A stretch of DNA of 64,000 bases, from NCBI GenBank assembly GCA_030068075.1, contig CM057834.1, positions 91,157,119 through 91,221,118 of the forward strand, given 5' to 3'. Source of the DNA: Paguma larvata (taxonomy: Eukaryota; Chordata; Mammalia; Carnivora; Viverridae). Position numbers and translations under genes: made by a program. The first letter of the stretch is position 1; every line of letters starts with the position of its first letter. The notes under the pieces are model-generated. The model was not told the DNA's origin. It was given only the letters and a program-made list of their open reading frames with translations, and did not search any database. Shown here piece after piece: positions 1-41,120 of this stretch.

Positions 1-50
<50 letters not shown>

Positions 51-229
51 GGAGAATGCAAGCAGGGGAGGAACAGAGAAAAAGGGAGACACAGAATCCG
101 AAGCAGGCTCCAGGCTCTGAGCTGTCAGCACAGAGCCTGACGCAGGGCTTGAACCCACAAACTGCGAGATCATGACCTGAGACAAAGTCTGACGCTCAGC
201 CAACTGGGCCACCTAGGTGTCAGGTGCCC
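1..229 (-). mobile_element. CAN-SINE (tRNA-Lys-derived carnivore SINE), cut by the window edge
   Basis: A (GA)n tract at 1-47 is the reversed TC tail. It is followed by the reversed SINE body (ctgagctgtcagcacagagc, gagatcatgacctgag) and the reversed head ending near 229. The A-rich tail lies outside the window. Confidence 0.9.
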
Positions 230-235
230 CGGGAA

Positions 236-585
236 AGTTTTTCTAAGAGCTTCACACTTTTCTGTTGGGAAATTTGCTTAGACCTTGTTCGTTTATTCAT
301 ACATGTATTCAAACTGATACTCTGGGCGATGATAACTAGAAATAAAGACATGAATGAGACATAGCCCTTGCCTTCAAGGAGCCCATGACCCAGAAAAGGA
401 GTTCTCAGCCTTGAAAACTACAGAATAAAAATGCAAACATGGAAGCTTGGTAGTGAGTATTTGGACTTGGATCCAGACATGCCTTCATTTAGGAGGCTTC
501 TGAATCAGCTGGAATTCCAGAACATGTCCTGTGTTTGCTCTGGCCTGTGATCAGTGCAGGGTGAAGGGGTGCCTTTCTGTTGCAG
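236..585. other. MGAM2 intron, unique sequence
   Basis: Intronic sequence before the first visible exon. No exon or recognisable repeat was seen. Confidence 0.5.
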
Positions 586-30519
<29,934 letters not shown>

Positions 30520-30575
30520 TTACTACTAGAAGCAGGACAATTATCATGGACATCTCTTTAAAACGACTATTACAG

Positions 30576-30794
30576 GTGCACCTGGGTGGCTCAGTTGGCT
30601 AAGTGTCCAACTCTTGATTTCAACTCAGGTCATGATTTCACATTTTATGAGATCGAGCCCTACATCGGGCTCTGAGCTGACAGTGTGGAGCCTACTTGGA
30701 ACTCTCTCTCTTTCCCCCCCTTCTCTCTGCCCCTCCTCAGGTCTTGCACATGCATACACACACTCTCTCTCAAAATAAAGAAATAATCTTTAAG
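30576..30794 (+). mobile_element. CAN-SINE in the putative MGAM2 3' UTR
   Basis: Forward SINE starting gtgcacctgggtggctcag. It is flanked by 16-bp target-site duplications: aaaacgactattacag at 30,560-30,575 and aaaacaactattacag at 30,795-30,810 (one mismatch). It lies 56 bp after the stop codon. Confidence 0.93.
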
Positions 30795-31596
30795 AAAACA
30801 ACTATTACAGATATAAAAAAATTAACAGATACATGATCTTATGCCACATAAGTTTTCACAAACATTAACATTAGCTCTTACGTATATGACTATTCTAAGC
30901 ACTGTAGACATTGCAGATATGTCTAAAGATGCATCCATGACTACTTTTATAAGTGTAATTAAAGCTGTGGATACTTCTTTCGCAGCCAGAATATATACTC
31001 TCATTTTAAAATTATAACTCCCAGAGTCTCAGCAATTAAACTGTAGATATTTTATATATTGCTAGAGACTTAGCAAATGATTTTGGTATTTCAGATAATA
31101 CCATATTAGGCCCTGTAAATACTATTGCTTTAGATGTAGTTATCAAAGTAACCTAACTTATTCTTGCGTTATAAGACATGATACCATAACTGACAGCACT
31201 GGTGATATATGGCACTCACATGGCCACTACAGCAACAGTTATTAATATCATAGTAGATTATTTAATTAGCAATGTTAAAAATAATGCTTTATTTTTCCTA
31301 CGGGCTTTTCCACATACCATGGCTACCAATATAGCATTCACTATTACACATCCTGAAAGTATCATTGCTTCTAAAGCAATCCCAGATCCTAGCTGTAACT
31401 ATAGAAATGGAAGGTGCTACCATTATAGATCTTGTACATACTTTGACTCCAAGAACTGAAATAATTAAGTTAAAAAGATATGTTACTTTCACTATCATAG
31501 GAAATAAAATTGTGACTATAAGTATTAAAAACACAACTTCCTAAACTTTGCAAACACAACTTCCATAGGTACTACTGATAGTCTTACTATAAATTC

Positions 31597-31602
31597 AATA
31601 AA
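31597..31602 (+). promoter_or_regulatory. Candidate polyadenylation signal AATAAA for MGAM2
   Basis: AATAAA about 1.08 kb after the MGAM2 stop. Another copy at 31,503-31,508 is an alternative. Neither can be proven without transcript ends. Confidence 0.3.
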
Positions 31603-31650
31603 TACTTTTATTTACAGATATTAAAAGTACTTCCAGGTAATTACAGTTAA

Positions 31651-34600
31651 TCTTACTTAGGAGATAATTTTAGGCCCTTGCTGTTACCCTGAATGGCAAG
31701 ATTCACTTACAAGTCTCTAACTCTTCTGTAGAGCAGAAATCACCCAGATGGAGATGAATATTTAAAGATATGGCATAGGAGAGATAGTCCCTGCCCTGGG
31801 ATCAGAGTTCTTGTTCACTTTTTCTCTCACCCACCAGCTTTTCTATTATTATTTCACTGTGAAGATTCTCCTTCTGTGTTAGGACTTTCAGCATGTTCTT
31901 GGTCTTTCATATCCAAATTTACTATTTTCTCTTGGTCTGTTACTTTCTTAGATCAGCCAGACCCCCATAAATAGACTCCTGATCATAACCGAATATGGCC
32001 AGTTGAGTGTTATTGAAGGCTTAACCCTAGGACACTATTCTCAAAATGTAGTTTGGGGACCCATGGGAGGCCACAGAACACTTCCTGGGGTTCACAAGGT
32101 CAAATCTATCTTCATGATACTACACCATTATTTTCCTTTTTCACTCTCATTCTCTGTTAATATACAGTGGCATTTTCCAGAGACTTTATGCTGTGTGGTG
32201 TCTTAATAGATGAATACAGAAACAGACAAGCATCTACCTGTTTCAATTCAGATAGACATTAAACAGATTTACAAAATATAAAATATCATTCTTTTCACTA
32301 TTTTATGCTTTGAAACTATAGTTGTTTTTCATAAAAATGTATTATTTATGTTAACACATAATCGATATATTGTATTTTTAATGAATGAAAAAATAAATAT
32401 TTTACAAAGTATTTTACAAATGACTCCATTTTAATTGCAAATGCGGTACATGTTAGCAGATGTAAACAAAGCACAAGGTCTTCATTAAATTTGAACATAA
32501 AGGGGTTTTGAGACCAAAAGTCTGAGGATCACTTCCATAGGGCCACAGTGGCCTACATCGACTCTCAGATCCAGGTCAAATACATTAGGAGCTTCCCCAG
32601 CACTTAAAAACTCCAGCGTCCGTGGCTTGAGGTTCTAACTACACATGAATGTCTGCCCCCTACTGTGCACATATCTGCATAGCCCTCTGATCTAACACCT
32701 CACCTGTACTGTTGTCTGGCCGGCCTGACAGAGTTCCACACAAGGGGCACAGACTCATCGGTTGGTTGCATTTGCCTTTTGAAGTCTTCCCACAAGCTGT
32801 AGTCTTCTGAATACAGTTGACGGACCTTCTACCAGGGTACGTATGCCTCTTAACTTGATCTTCCAACTCAAAACAGAACAGAACTCATAATTCCAAACTC
32901 TACCAATGGCCTTGGTCATAGACTCCCTCAGTCGTTTCTTTACCGAGGGAGCTTCAGTGCACTTATCTTGTGGGCACCACAAACCCTGACATGGGACAAA
33001 ATGCTCTGTGTCCTATGGCTGCCAGCCCACCACACTAAGGCAGATTAGTCAGCCAAAGGCTTTACCTAAAACGCTTGAGATTGGGAAAACTGAGGACGAA
33101 TTTGTTGAAACAACCAACGTTCTTTAGTTACTGAAATTCATTCCCTTTGTGTATATAAATCAACCATAATTGAAAACTTGAAATCTTGGAAAGGTAAGTA
33201 CTCCCCTGAAAAAAAGAACAACAACAGCAGCAACAACAACAAACAAAAGAGGAAAAAGGAAACCTGGACTTCAGATGTTTGAGGGAACTTGAGAATTGAA
33301 ACTTGAGAGTCTATGCACAAGATATGATCCTGGAACCAAGATCAGAAAACCTGGAAAGAGAAGAGACAAAAGCAAGTATCAGCTTGCTCCTTCTGGGTCT
33401 TGAGCTTAGCTGGCCCCTCTGCTTCCGTCAGACCCTGCCATGGATAATAGATTCCACTGGACCAGCTCTAAGAACACCACCTGCTACGAGACTGCTGCAG
33501 GGACTATGGCTATAGATGGATATGTCTTCCCTTGCCTCAGTTTCCTCATCTATAAGGATGGATAAACATCAGAACTGCGATGTACATGGAAATGCATTTT
33601 CAGTCTGTAAAATGCTATACAGATTTTAGTGTTAATCCACTGAGTGTTCTTATATCTATTTAAACTTTTCTGTTCTTCTTCCCCTTGGATTTCCTGATAG
33701 CATAGCAGTTTTCTCTTAGCGCCGGTACTTTGTAATAAGGCTATTCTAAGTCACTTTTTTGAAATGTTTTCAAATGTTTCACTGCTAAATTAAATAATGC
33801 CCATCTTTCCTCACCTTATAAAATAAATAGATATAACTATCCCAGTTTTTTGTTACTTTTCTATTTTTTTCTTAAGCTTTTTATACTTGTTTCTATTCAT
33901 ATAGTTCTCCCTCTAAAGAGAACAAAATGTATGAACAAAAACTAGACAAGAAAACTTTTGAAATCGCCAGTAGAGTTCATGTGCACAGTGTGTATGTGGA
34001 TCTCGCGTGTGTGTCTGTGTGTGTGTTTTCATGCACATTATTTTACATGGCAAACGTCATATTTTCTGCCAGTGACATTTTCTCTGGTTTGTATAATGAA
34101 CTTTAACTTATCAGTGTTTCTTCATGTCCTTCAAAGAGCACTGTTATTTGATGGCGATTCACTGAATAAATGTGAGTACTATTGCTTGGCAAGGCTTTGG
34201 TTTATCTCCTATTCTGGCAGTGAGATGTTTCCCAAAGTGACTTATGTTTAGTCTCTGCACTGAAGTGTGGACAGGATGATAACTGTCTCTCAACTTATCT
34301 CCATGTGCTTATACTTCTATTCACTTAGGTTTTGTCTATGTAGGATATAAATGTTGAGCTGTTCATTGAAATAAAACATACATATTTTACAACCACACCA
34401 CAGTGAATACGATGTGAGGTGAGATGGCGTTGGTACCCTGCTGGGAGGAGCGAGAAACAATCCTCTATAGCTGGAGGCACTTTAATGCCACCTGGTGATG
34501 GAAAAACCTCAGAGAAGGCAGACGCTGATTCTTTTGGGCACAATATGTTTAGGGATCTTTGAGAAACTGCTTTTACTCAAGGCTGGAAGTCTTATCATAT

Positions 34601-34680
34601 GTTAACTTCAAGAGTAATATAAGATATTCTGATTTCAAATTAGACAAGATTATTTTTTGCATTTATAAGGCATCTATCTT
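31651..34680. other. Intergenic DNA between MGAM2 and MOXD2, no gene
   Basis: Apart from the hAT-like relic and a GT-rich stretch near 33,990-34,030, nothing was recognised. Open frames are short and without family motifs. Confidence 0.5.
32030..32535 (+). mobile_element. Probable old hAT-type DNA transposon relic
   Basis: The ends read 'ctcaaaatgtagtttggggac' (trimmed here) and 'gagaccaaaagtctgaggat', with a 'ggggttcacaaggtcaaatc' block. This is the style of mammalian Charlie/MER-type elements. Family assignment is by memory of the pattern and is tentative. Confidence 0.35.
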
Positions 34681-34689
34681 CTTATTTTT

Positions 34690-35110
34690 TATTTATTTTT
34701 AATTTACATCCAAGTTAGCTAGCGTATAGTGAAATAATGATTTCAGGAGTAGATTCCAGTGATTCATTCCCTAGGTACAACACCCAGTGCTCATCACAAC
34801 AAGTGTCCTCCTTAATGCCCCTTACCCATTTAGCCCATCCCCCCACCCACAGCTCCTCCAGCAACCCTCAGTTTGTTCTCTGTATTTAAGAGTCTCTTAT
34901 GTTTTGTCCCCCTCCCTGTTTTTATATCATTTTTGTTTTCCTTCCCCTATGTTCATCTGCTTTGTATTTTAAATTCCACCTATAAGTGAAGTCATATGAT
35001 ATTTGTCTTTCTCCGACTGACTTGTTTCACATAGTGAAATAATACCCTCGAGTTCCATCCACGTTGTTGCAAATGGCAAGATTTCATTCTTTTTGATTGC
35101 TGAGTAATAC

Positions 35111-35183
<73 letters not shown>

Positions 35184-35250
35184 CACATCTTCTTTATCCA
35201 TCCATTCATCTGTCAGTGGACATTCGAACTCTTTCCATACTTTGGCTATT
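34690..35250 (-). mobile_element. LINE-1 3'-end fragment with internal (TG)n(TA)n
   Basis: Reversed L1 end (acaacacccagtgctcatca, cctccttaatgccccttacc) up to about 35,250. Possible duplications flank it: attagacaag near 34,638 and tttagacaag near 35,253. A microsatellite expanded inside it. Confidence 0.8.
35113..35183. repeat. Compound microsatellite (TG)n(TA)n
   Basis: About 22 TG units (35,113-35,157) followed directly by about 13 TA units. Likely polymorphic. Confidence 0.95.
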
Positions 35251-36200
35251 GCAATTTAGACAAGAATATATTTTTCTTCCTGGTATTTTACAATTTATGA
35301 TTATAACATACCCTATGACCTTTATGAAGATATATATATATTTCTAATTCCAGGTTGAGGAAAATTTAGTCTTTTATTGAATTATTTAGATATAGGATTA
35401 GTTAGATACAGAGCTGGTGCATATAGATGACAGGCTATGTTACGGATGCAGCACAAGCTTATTTCCTAATACAGGCCCAAATGAGAGCACATCTGAGTTG
35501 GAACAGGTTTTAGGGATTATGTTTAAAATTGCTACCTCATAAAAGTTTCCTCTAAGTCATATCTTTCCAATCTCTATCAGCATCCGACTAAATACTTTCT
35601 CAAAAGATCGCCCATTCAATTTTGGGGCAGTATTAATTTTTAACACATTTTTCCTGGTACAGAGATGAATTTTGGTTCCTCAGAGATGATTTCATGAGCT
35701 TTGAGTTCACATCCTAAGCCATGTCTATTATAACCTTCCACTTTTTTGATGGTGGCTACTATTTTCCTACTAATCACCTAGATCAAAGCTCCTTATTTCT
35801 CAAACATCACTCTCATGGCCTGTAGTTTTATGAAAAGGCCTGTTTATCTTTATTTAAATGTCGCCCTTTTCTTTCTATTTCTTTTATTTCTATTTAAATA
35901 ATTGTCTATAAAATTCTAGTGATTTGCAGCTCCAAGAAATATATGTTATTACTCACTTCTTATTATTTGTTGTGTTATGCACAACAGCTGAAATGAATCC
36001 AAAGGAATACGGAATCTTGCAGTCTGGAAGTTCTCTACTCAGGGTGGTCAAAAACTCTTGCTTAGAAAAATGACACTTTCCTAAATTGATTTTTTTTCCA
36101 GGTTACTCTTTATGTGCCTTGTTTTTTGTTTGTTTGTTTGTTCATTTGTAACATTCCTCTCCTTTTTCATGCTGTCTCTGTATAGTTCTTGGGCTGGCTT
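35251..36200. other. Intergenic, AT-rich, nothing recognised
   Basis: No gene, SINE or LINE end identified. A (GTTT)n short run lies near 36,125. Confidence 0.45.
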
Positions 36201-36209
36201 CTTGTTTTA

Positions 36210-37440
36210 AATTGACTCCTTAATTTGGAAATGAGCTTGGAGAAAAGTTGCAAGAATAATATGAAGAAGTCCAGGATATTCTCACCCAGATTTCCCAAAC
36301 ATTATCCTTAGATTATAAATTATTTACCATATCTACTTTCTCTCTTTCCGTCTTCCTTTCCCTCTCTCTCACACACATGTATGAGAGTTTGTAAACAAGG
36401 TGTCTCATCATTACAAAATGCTTTAATGTGTATTTCCTAAAACACAGTAACATATCCTTACATAACCACAATATAACGAGCCAAATCATGAAATTAACAT
36501 TCATCCAATACTAGCACCTAATGCAGAGACACCAGTAAAATTTCACCAATCATCCCAATAAGGCTCTTTCTGGAAAACACAAAACGACAACAATGACAAC
36601 AGCCACAAAGAATTTGGCCCAGGAACAACATGTTGCCTGTTGCATTGACCTATTTCATTGGTTTTTCATTTGCTGCTTAGTTGCTTCTATGCCGAAACTA
36701 TTCCTCAGTCCCTCTTTTTCATTCACGATTTTGACATTTTAAAGATGACATGCCAGCTCTTTGTAGAATATCCCTCATTTTAGGTTTGTCTAATATTTCC
36801 TCGTGATTGCAATGATGTTGTATATTTGAGGCAGAAATAATACAGAAGTGATGCTGTGTCCCTCTTGGTGCACCACGTCAGAAAGTATGGGACGCCTGTT
36901 TGTCCATTATTGGCAATGTGACATTGGCCGAGGTGGTGTCTGCCAGGTTTCTCCACAGTAGTTACTATTTTTGATCATAGAAAATAATAAATATATTGTG
37001 AGGAGATACTTTGAGGCTATGTGGCTATCTGATTGCTCTTCTATTTGTTTTGTCATCTGTTGATGAGTCTGGGCCTGAATCAATTACTACTATGAGTTTG
37101 TCAAATGGCGATATTCCTTTTTTTAATGTTTATTTATTTTTGAGATAATAAAACGAATTTCAAAAATTGTTTATTTTGAGAGAGAGAGCGGGAGAGGGGC
37201 AGAGACAGAAAGAGAGAGAATCCCAAGCAGGCTCTGTGCTGTCAGCTCAGAGCCCAATGTGGGGCTCAATCCCACAAATTGTGAGATCGAGACCGGAGCC
37301 AAAATCAAGAGTCAGACTCTTAACCGACTGAGCCACCCAGGCGCCCCTCAAATGGTGATATTCCTTCACATTCCTTCTGCTTTCATTACTTGGCATTATA
37401 AAGGCTCTTCTTTCTTTACTATTTATTTTTTAAGTAATTC
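36210..37440. mobile_element. Old LINE-1-derived (L1M-like) sequence, split by a SINE
   Basis: Blocks such as gaaaagttgcaagaataata, ctgccaggtttctccacagt and ctgaatcaattactactatg are recurrent in old mammalian L1 3' regions. The reversed SINE at 37,118-37,346 duplicates the target caaatggtgatattcctt / caaatggcgatattcctt. Assignment is from remembered consensus and orientation is not fixed. Confidence 0.55.
37118..37346 (-). mobile_element. CAN-SINE with a partly duplicated tail
   Basis: Reversed copy. Its poly-T end carries two starts: tttatttatttttgagata, then aaaattgtttattttgagag. The flanking caaatggygatattcctt duplication defines the insertion. Confidence 0.9.
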
Positions 37441-37671
37441 TTGGTAAAGAGCCACTTCCCTGAGCTTCCTAAATGTGCCCCTACTCTGAGGTCCCCACAT
37501 AGCCTCACAATCTAGCAATGAAAACTCTAACTCCTATAAATCAGGGGGCTTCTAGGGCCCTTCTTTACTGGGGCCACTCTGATTGGTGAGTGCCTGTGCA
37601 GTGGCTTAAGTTTATAAAGCCGGAACATGATTCCTGTCTGTCCAAGAAATGGACAAGTCAAGAGCACCCGA

Positions 37672-37803
37672 ACTAGTTCAGGGGTCCTCGGTCTTGGATT
37701 CATATTGGAAACGCCTGGAGAGTTCCATAATTCACTTAATGCCTGGACTCCATGCCCATCACCCAGTTAATTCTAATATGGAGGCAAGATTGGGAGCCAC
37801 TGT
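37672..37803 (+). mobile_element. MER5A-like non-autonomous DNA transposon relic
   Basis: A short element with cctggagagttcc, a ctggactccatgcccatcac block and a gggagccactg end, matching the MER5A pattern from memory. Confidence 0.5.
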
Positions 37804-37920
37804 ATTAGTGGAGTAATGAGGTGGGGAGCTTTCCTGCTCAGTCTCAGCTGACTCAGAAGTAGCAGGAATTTGGACACTAGAGAGAATTCCAGCCAACAGG
37901 AAAAAGAAACTAAGTTATTA

Positions 37921-38032
37921 GTTTCCCAAAGGAGAGAGAGATACAGAGAGGGACAAAGAGAAGAAGGAAAGAGAAAGAGGGATAAGGAGAAAGAGGAAAA
38001 AGGAGAGAAGGGAAGAAAGAAGGAGCAAAGAA
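37921..38032 (+). repeat. Polypurine (GA-rich) tract
   Basis: About 110 bp almost entirely of A and G on the plus strand, with words such as ggagaaagagg. It is not part of a recognisable SINE, since no head or body is present. Confidence 0.85.
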
Positions 38033-38139
38033 TGTGACAAAATATAGGCAATGGATAACGGTAGGTAAAAGATATATGAGAATTCTTGCAACCGTTCTAT
38101 TAATTAGAAATTGTATCAAAATATTCAACAAGAAAGACC

Positions 38140-40877
38140 AGAGTCATTGTAAACATTAGTCTGTGGTTCCTCCTGTCTTCACAAAACCAGAGAAGAAAAT
38201 AATGAGGGGATAAATTCTTTATTTACCCTCTACATTTAATATGGGGTTTTGAGTAGAGGAGGTGAGATAGAAAAGAGCTACAGTCTCAGAGTCACTCAGA
38301 GCTGACCTGACCTTAGAGACCTCTCAGGGATGAGGGATAACAGGTCCAAGTGACACAATGTCAAGAAAGTTGGGGTCATTCCCTTCCCACCTCAGTGCAG
38401 AGCACCTTCCTCCTACAGTGTGTCATTAGGCCATCAAGAAACGGCAGTCACAAAGCACATGGATTGGAAAAAGCCTTGAGGTATCTAACCAAGTATCCTA
38501 CCCTAAGTATGAATGTTTTAAAATATGTCTCCAGAAATATTGGTCCGATCTCTCTGTCTACTATATGTATAATGTAAAGCATCCCTTTTACCTATAGAAA
38601 CATCATTTTTTATAGGTTGATATATAGTTCCTCTTTCCAGGCATTGGGAGAAGAATGCTCAGTGGCACTGGGAAAAGGTCAGAAGTGGATAGTTGAGCCC
38701 ATGGAAAAATGGCCATAGAGAAGCTTGTAGAAACTTGAGCACAGCTCCAAAAGGGCAGAGCGGGTGGTTGTCCCATTTTCTATTCATTTCAGTAGCTCCT
38801 GTTCTAACCTGATGTCAAGTACACTGATGGTGCTCAGGGAATATGAGCAGGATCACTAAATGCTGAAGTCAGGAGATGGGGAGAAAAGTAAAATGAAAGA
38901 AGGAAGGCTAAATAAGAACAAGAAATTCAAGGAAGCACAAAGAAAGCAGAGGTGCCTGGGAACCACACTGGACCACGAGCTGGGCAAAGGGAGCCAGTGG
39001 GAGATTCTGGCTCAGAACATTGGGGTAGCTGTCCAGCTGGCTTGAACCTGTCAGGGTAGACCTGAAGGTTGGCTTCTGAAACCCAGCAAGAAAGGGTGCT
39101 TGGTTTTTGTCTTAACCTAGAAGATTGCGGTTGAAAGAATTTTCTTGGGAGCCTTGGAGTAATACAAATTGGAATAGAAATGTCAGATTTGACAAAACAA
39201 AGAGAAAAGTGGCCTGTGCTGGTTGTTTTATGTTTTTATCTATACCTCATCTTTATCCGTGTGCTCCCTCATGCTGTGGAAAGTCATTTGTGTACTTCAC
39301 ACAGCTACCAAATGGCATCACCCATGTTTTAGAATCAAAAGGAAATCCTTCATTTTCCTTAAATGGTGGGACCACAGAGATACTCAACAGTGAACTCACA
39401 CAGTCCTCTGGCTTCTGGTGAGCCTAGTTTTTTCCATAATCATAAATGTGTTGACAATCCTTTTTTATTTAAGGACAGCAAGCCCCTCTGCTCACACATC
39501 GTGAGGCCCAGAAATGACCCCAAGCATTGAAAATGCCCAGTACTGAGACTGCAGGAGCAGAATGTGAACACTGATGATTTTGCGTAATCTTAGAATGGAG
39601 CCTCCAGAATTCTCCAGAAGAAATGACAGTAAAGGTAATGGGCTTATTATTGGGCAGACATCTCCCCAATCTCAGGGGGAAGCAAGGCTATGTTGTGAGA
39701 TCAAGGCTTGGCTCCTCGAGCAGTAGTAAACAATTTGCTGAGGCCAGATCCCTGGTTTCTCAGGGATTAAGATCCCTCTAAATACCTTGGGAAAGCCAGA
39801 GTAGGGGTCCCTTCCAGAGCACATGAACAAAGAAAAAGGCAATTCCTAATGTAGCATGATGACTTTAAATCTCAAAAGACACAGTTCTACAGAGATTCTT
39901 AAGCTTCTCCAGAAGCTCAGAGCAGCCATCACCTATACACCTTTCTTGTCAACTGTGGTTCCAAACTGCAGGCTGACTCCACAAACCATTTGTGCCTACT
40001 CTGTGCTGTGTCCTATGTGAACCTTCTTGACATGCCCTGGGCTCCAGAGCTAAGGACTACTCCTCTCCATCTTGGCCTTGACCTCTTTTCGGAGCCCAAT
40101 TCAGCCTTCCTGGCCAGTTAGGCTCTTGACACCTACTGACCTGAGTGTTGAGAATGTGACACTTGGTGGGATAAAGATCATCTGATAATAGAGGCACAGG
40201 TGGAGAGAGCAAGGACTGCATTAGATGTTGGATTTGGGACAACTAGGTCCTTAAATGCCCTCTGGGTGCTTTATACTGAGCCACTCAAGAGACCTCCCAG
40301 CTGCCTCTCCTGGACCAAAGTCTCAAAGGAAGGAGATGGCAACAGGAGGCAAGTTCAGTTCTATTTAATCTGATGTGTTGAGTTTTGTCCCTTATAAACA
40401 CAGCCTCTCCCTTTACCACCAATCATACATGGCTTCCTGCCTCTGCCTCACAGGGAGGGTTGGGCAAAAAATGCCATAAGGAAAGACAAACAGGAGCCCC
40501 CTTTAGGGTAGAGGAGGGTTTATAGGGCTCTCTCTCTGCATTCAAGCCCCCACCTCCCACATGGTATCCCCGTGGGTAAGCTGGAGCATCAGACTTCTCA
40601 GAGAGTGGTCCACACCCAGCCTTGGATCCAGACTTTGTCAGAAAATATATGGTCCCAAATATGGACCTTTTTGCTCCCAAAAAGGATGAATTGTCTTGGA
40701 AGAGCCTTTATGGAATAAGTGCAACTCCCAGGTCCGCGATGTCCCCGGGCTTGGGTCATGGGAAGGGGCACAGATGGGGGACTTTGGAGATCCCAAGCAG
40801 AGCAGAATTTCTGTATTTGATAATAAGGGGAGGGCTGAGCAGAGAGGAACCTGAGTATTTGACATAAGGAGACAGTA
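38140..40877. other. Intergenic DNA and MOXD2 3' flank, no gene
   Basis: No conserved coding block or recent repeat was seen. The right end should hold the MOXD2 3' UTR (minus strand). Confidence 0.5.
40364..40369 (-). promoter_or_regulatory. Candidate variant polyadenylation signal ATTAAA for MOXD2
   Basis: On the minus strand ATTAAA occurs about 510 bp after the MOXD2 stop. The canonical AATAAA is not seen between the stop and about 39,470. Confidence 0.25.
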
Positions 40878-41120
40878 TCAGACTCCAATCTGCAAGGTGG
40901 CAAGAAGCCAATAAAGAGCCCCCTGCCCAAACAAGAGGGCGGCCAGAGGGAGGCACCTCAGGGTAGCAGTGCTGGAGCCCGAGAGGGCCATTGGTGCAGC
41001 CCTGAAGCCTGCAGGGGTTTTGTCCTGGGGCTCCACTTTGCCTCCGGAGGACTCCAAGCAGGGTCCTCGAGGAGTACGGATAATTTCTGGAATCCAGCCT
41101 GTTGTGTTTTCTACTACCTC
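40878..41120 (-). CDS. MOXD2: MOXD2 exon 13 (C terminus and stop)
   Basis: Acceptor cctacag. Eighty codons from EVVENTTGWIPEII to LQIGV, then TGA at 40,878-40,880. A Ser/Ala-rich stretch precedes a hydrophobic segment (CLPLAALLFG...WLLATLQIGV). Confidence 0.92.
   Translation of the reverse strand, partial: EVVENTTGWIPEIIRTPRGPCLESSGGKVEPQDKTPAGFRAAPMALSGSSTATLRCLPLAALLFGQGALYWLLATLQIGV

Larger units (their letters stand above)
30520..31650 (+). other. Putative MGAM2 3' UTR, partly decayed Thr-rich coding sequence
   Basis: Downstream of the stop codon the sequence keeps the ACT/AGT/ATT-rich look of the tail. Short stretches in shifting frames read as Thr/Ser/Ile-rich peptides, broken by stops and frameshifts; an example is the open stretch around 31,202-31,459. 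A SINE is inserted at 30,576-30,794. The sequence shows the composition; that it is ancestral tail coding sequence is inference. Confidence 0.4.

Noticed and set aside
1..47. (GA)n tract at the window start as an independent microsatellite
   Set aside because: It is the reversed CT tract of the adjoining SINE.
40930..40950. Second CTCF-like motif (ggccagagggaggcac)
   Set aside because: It departs from the core consensus at several key positions and lies in MOXD2 coding sequence.
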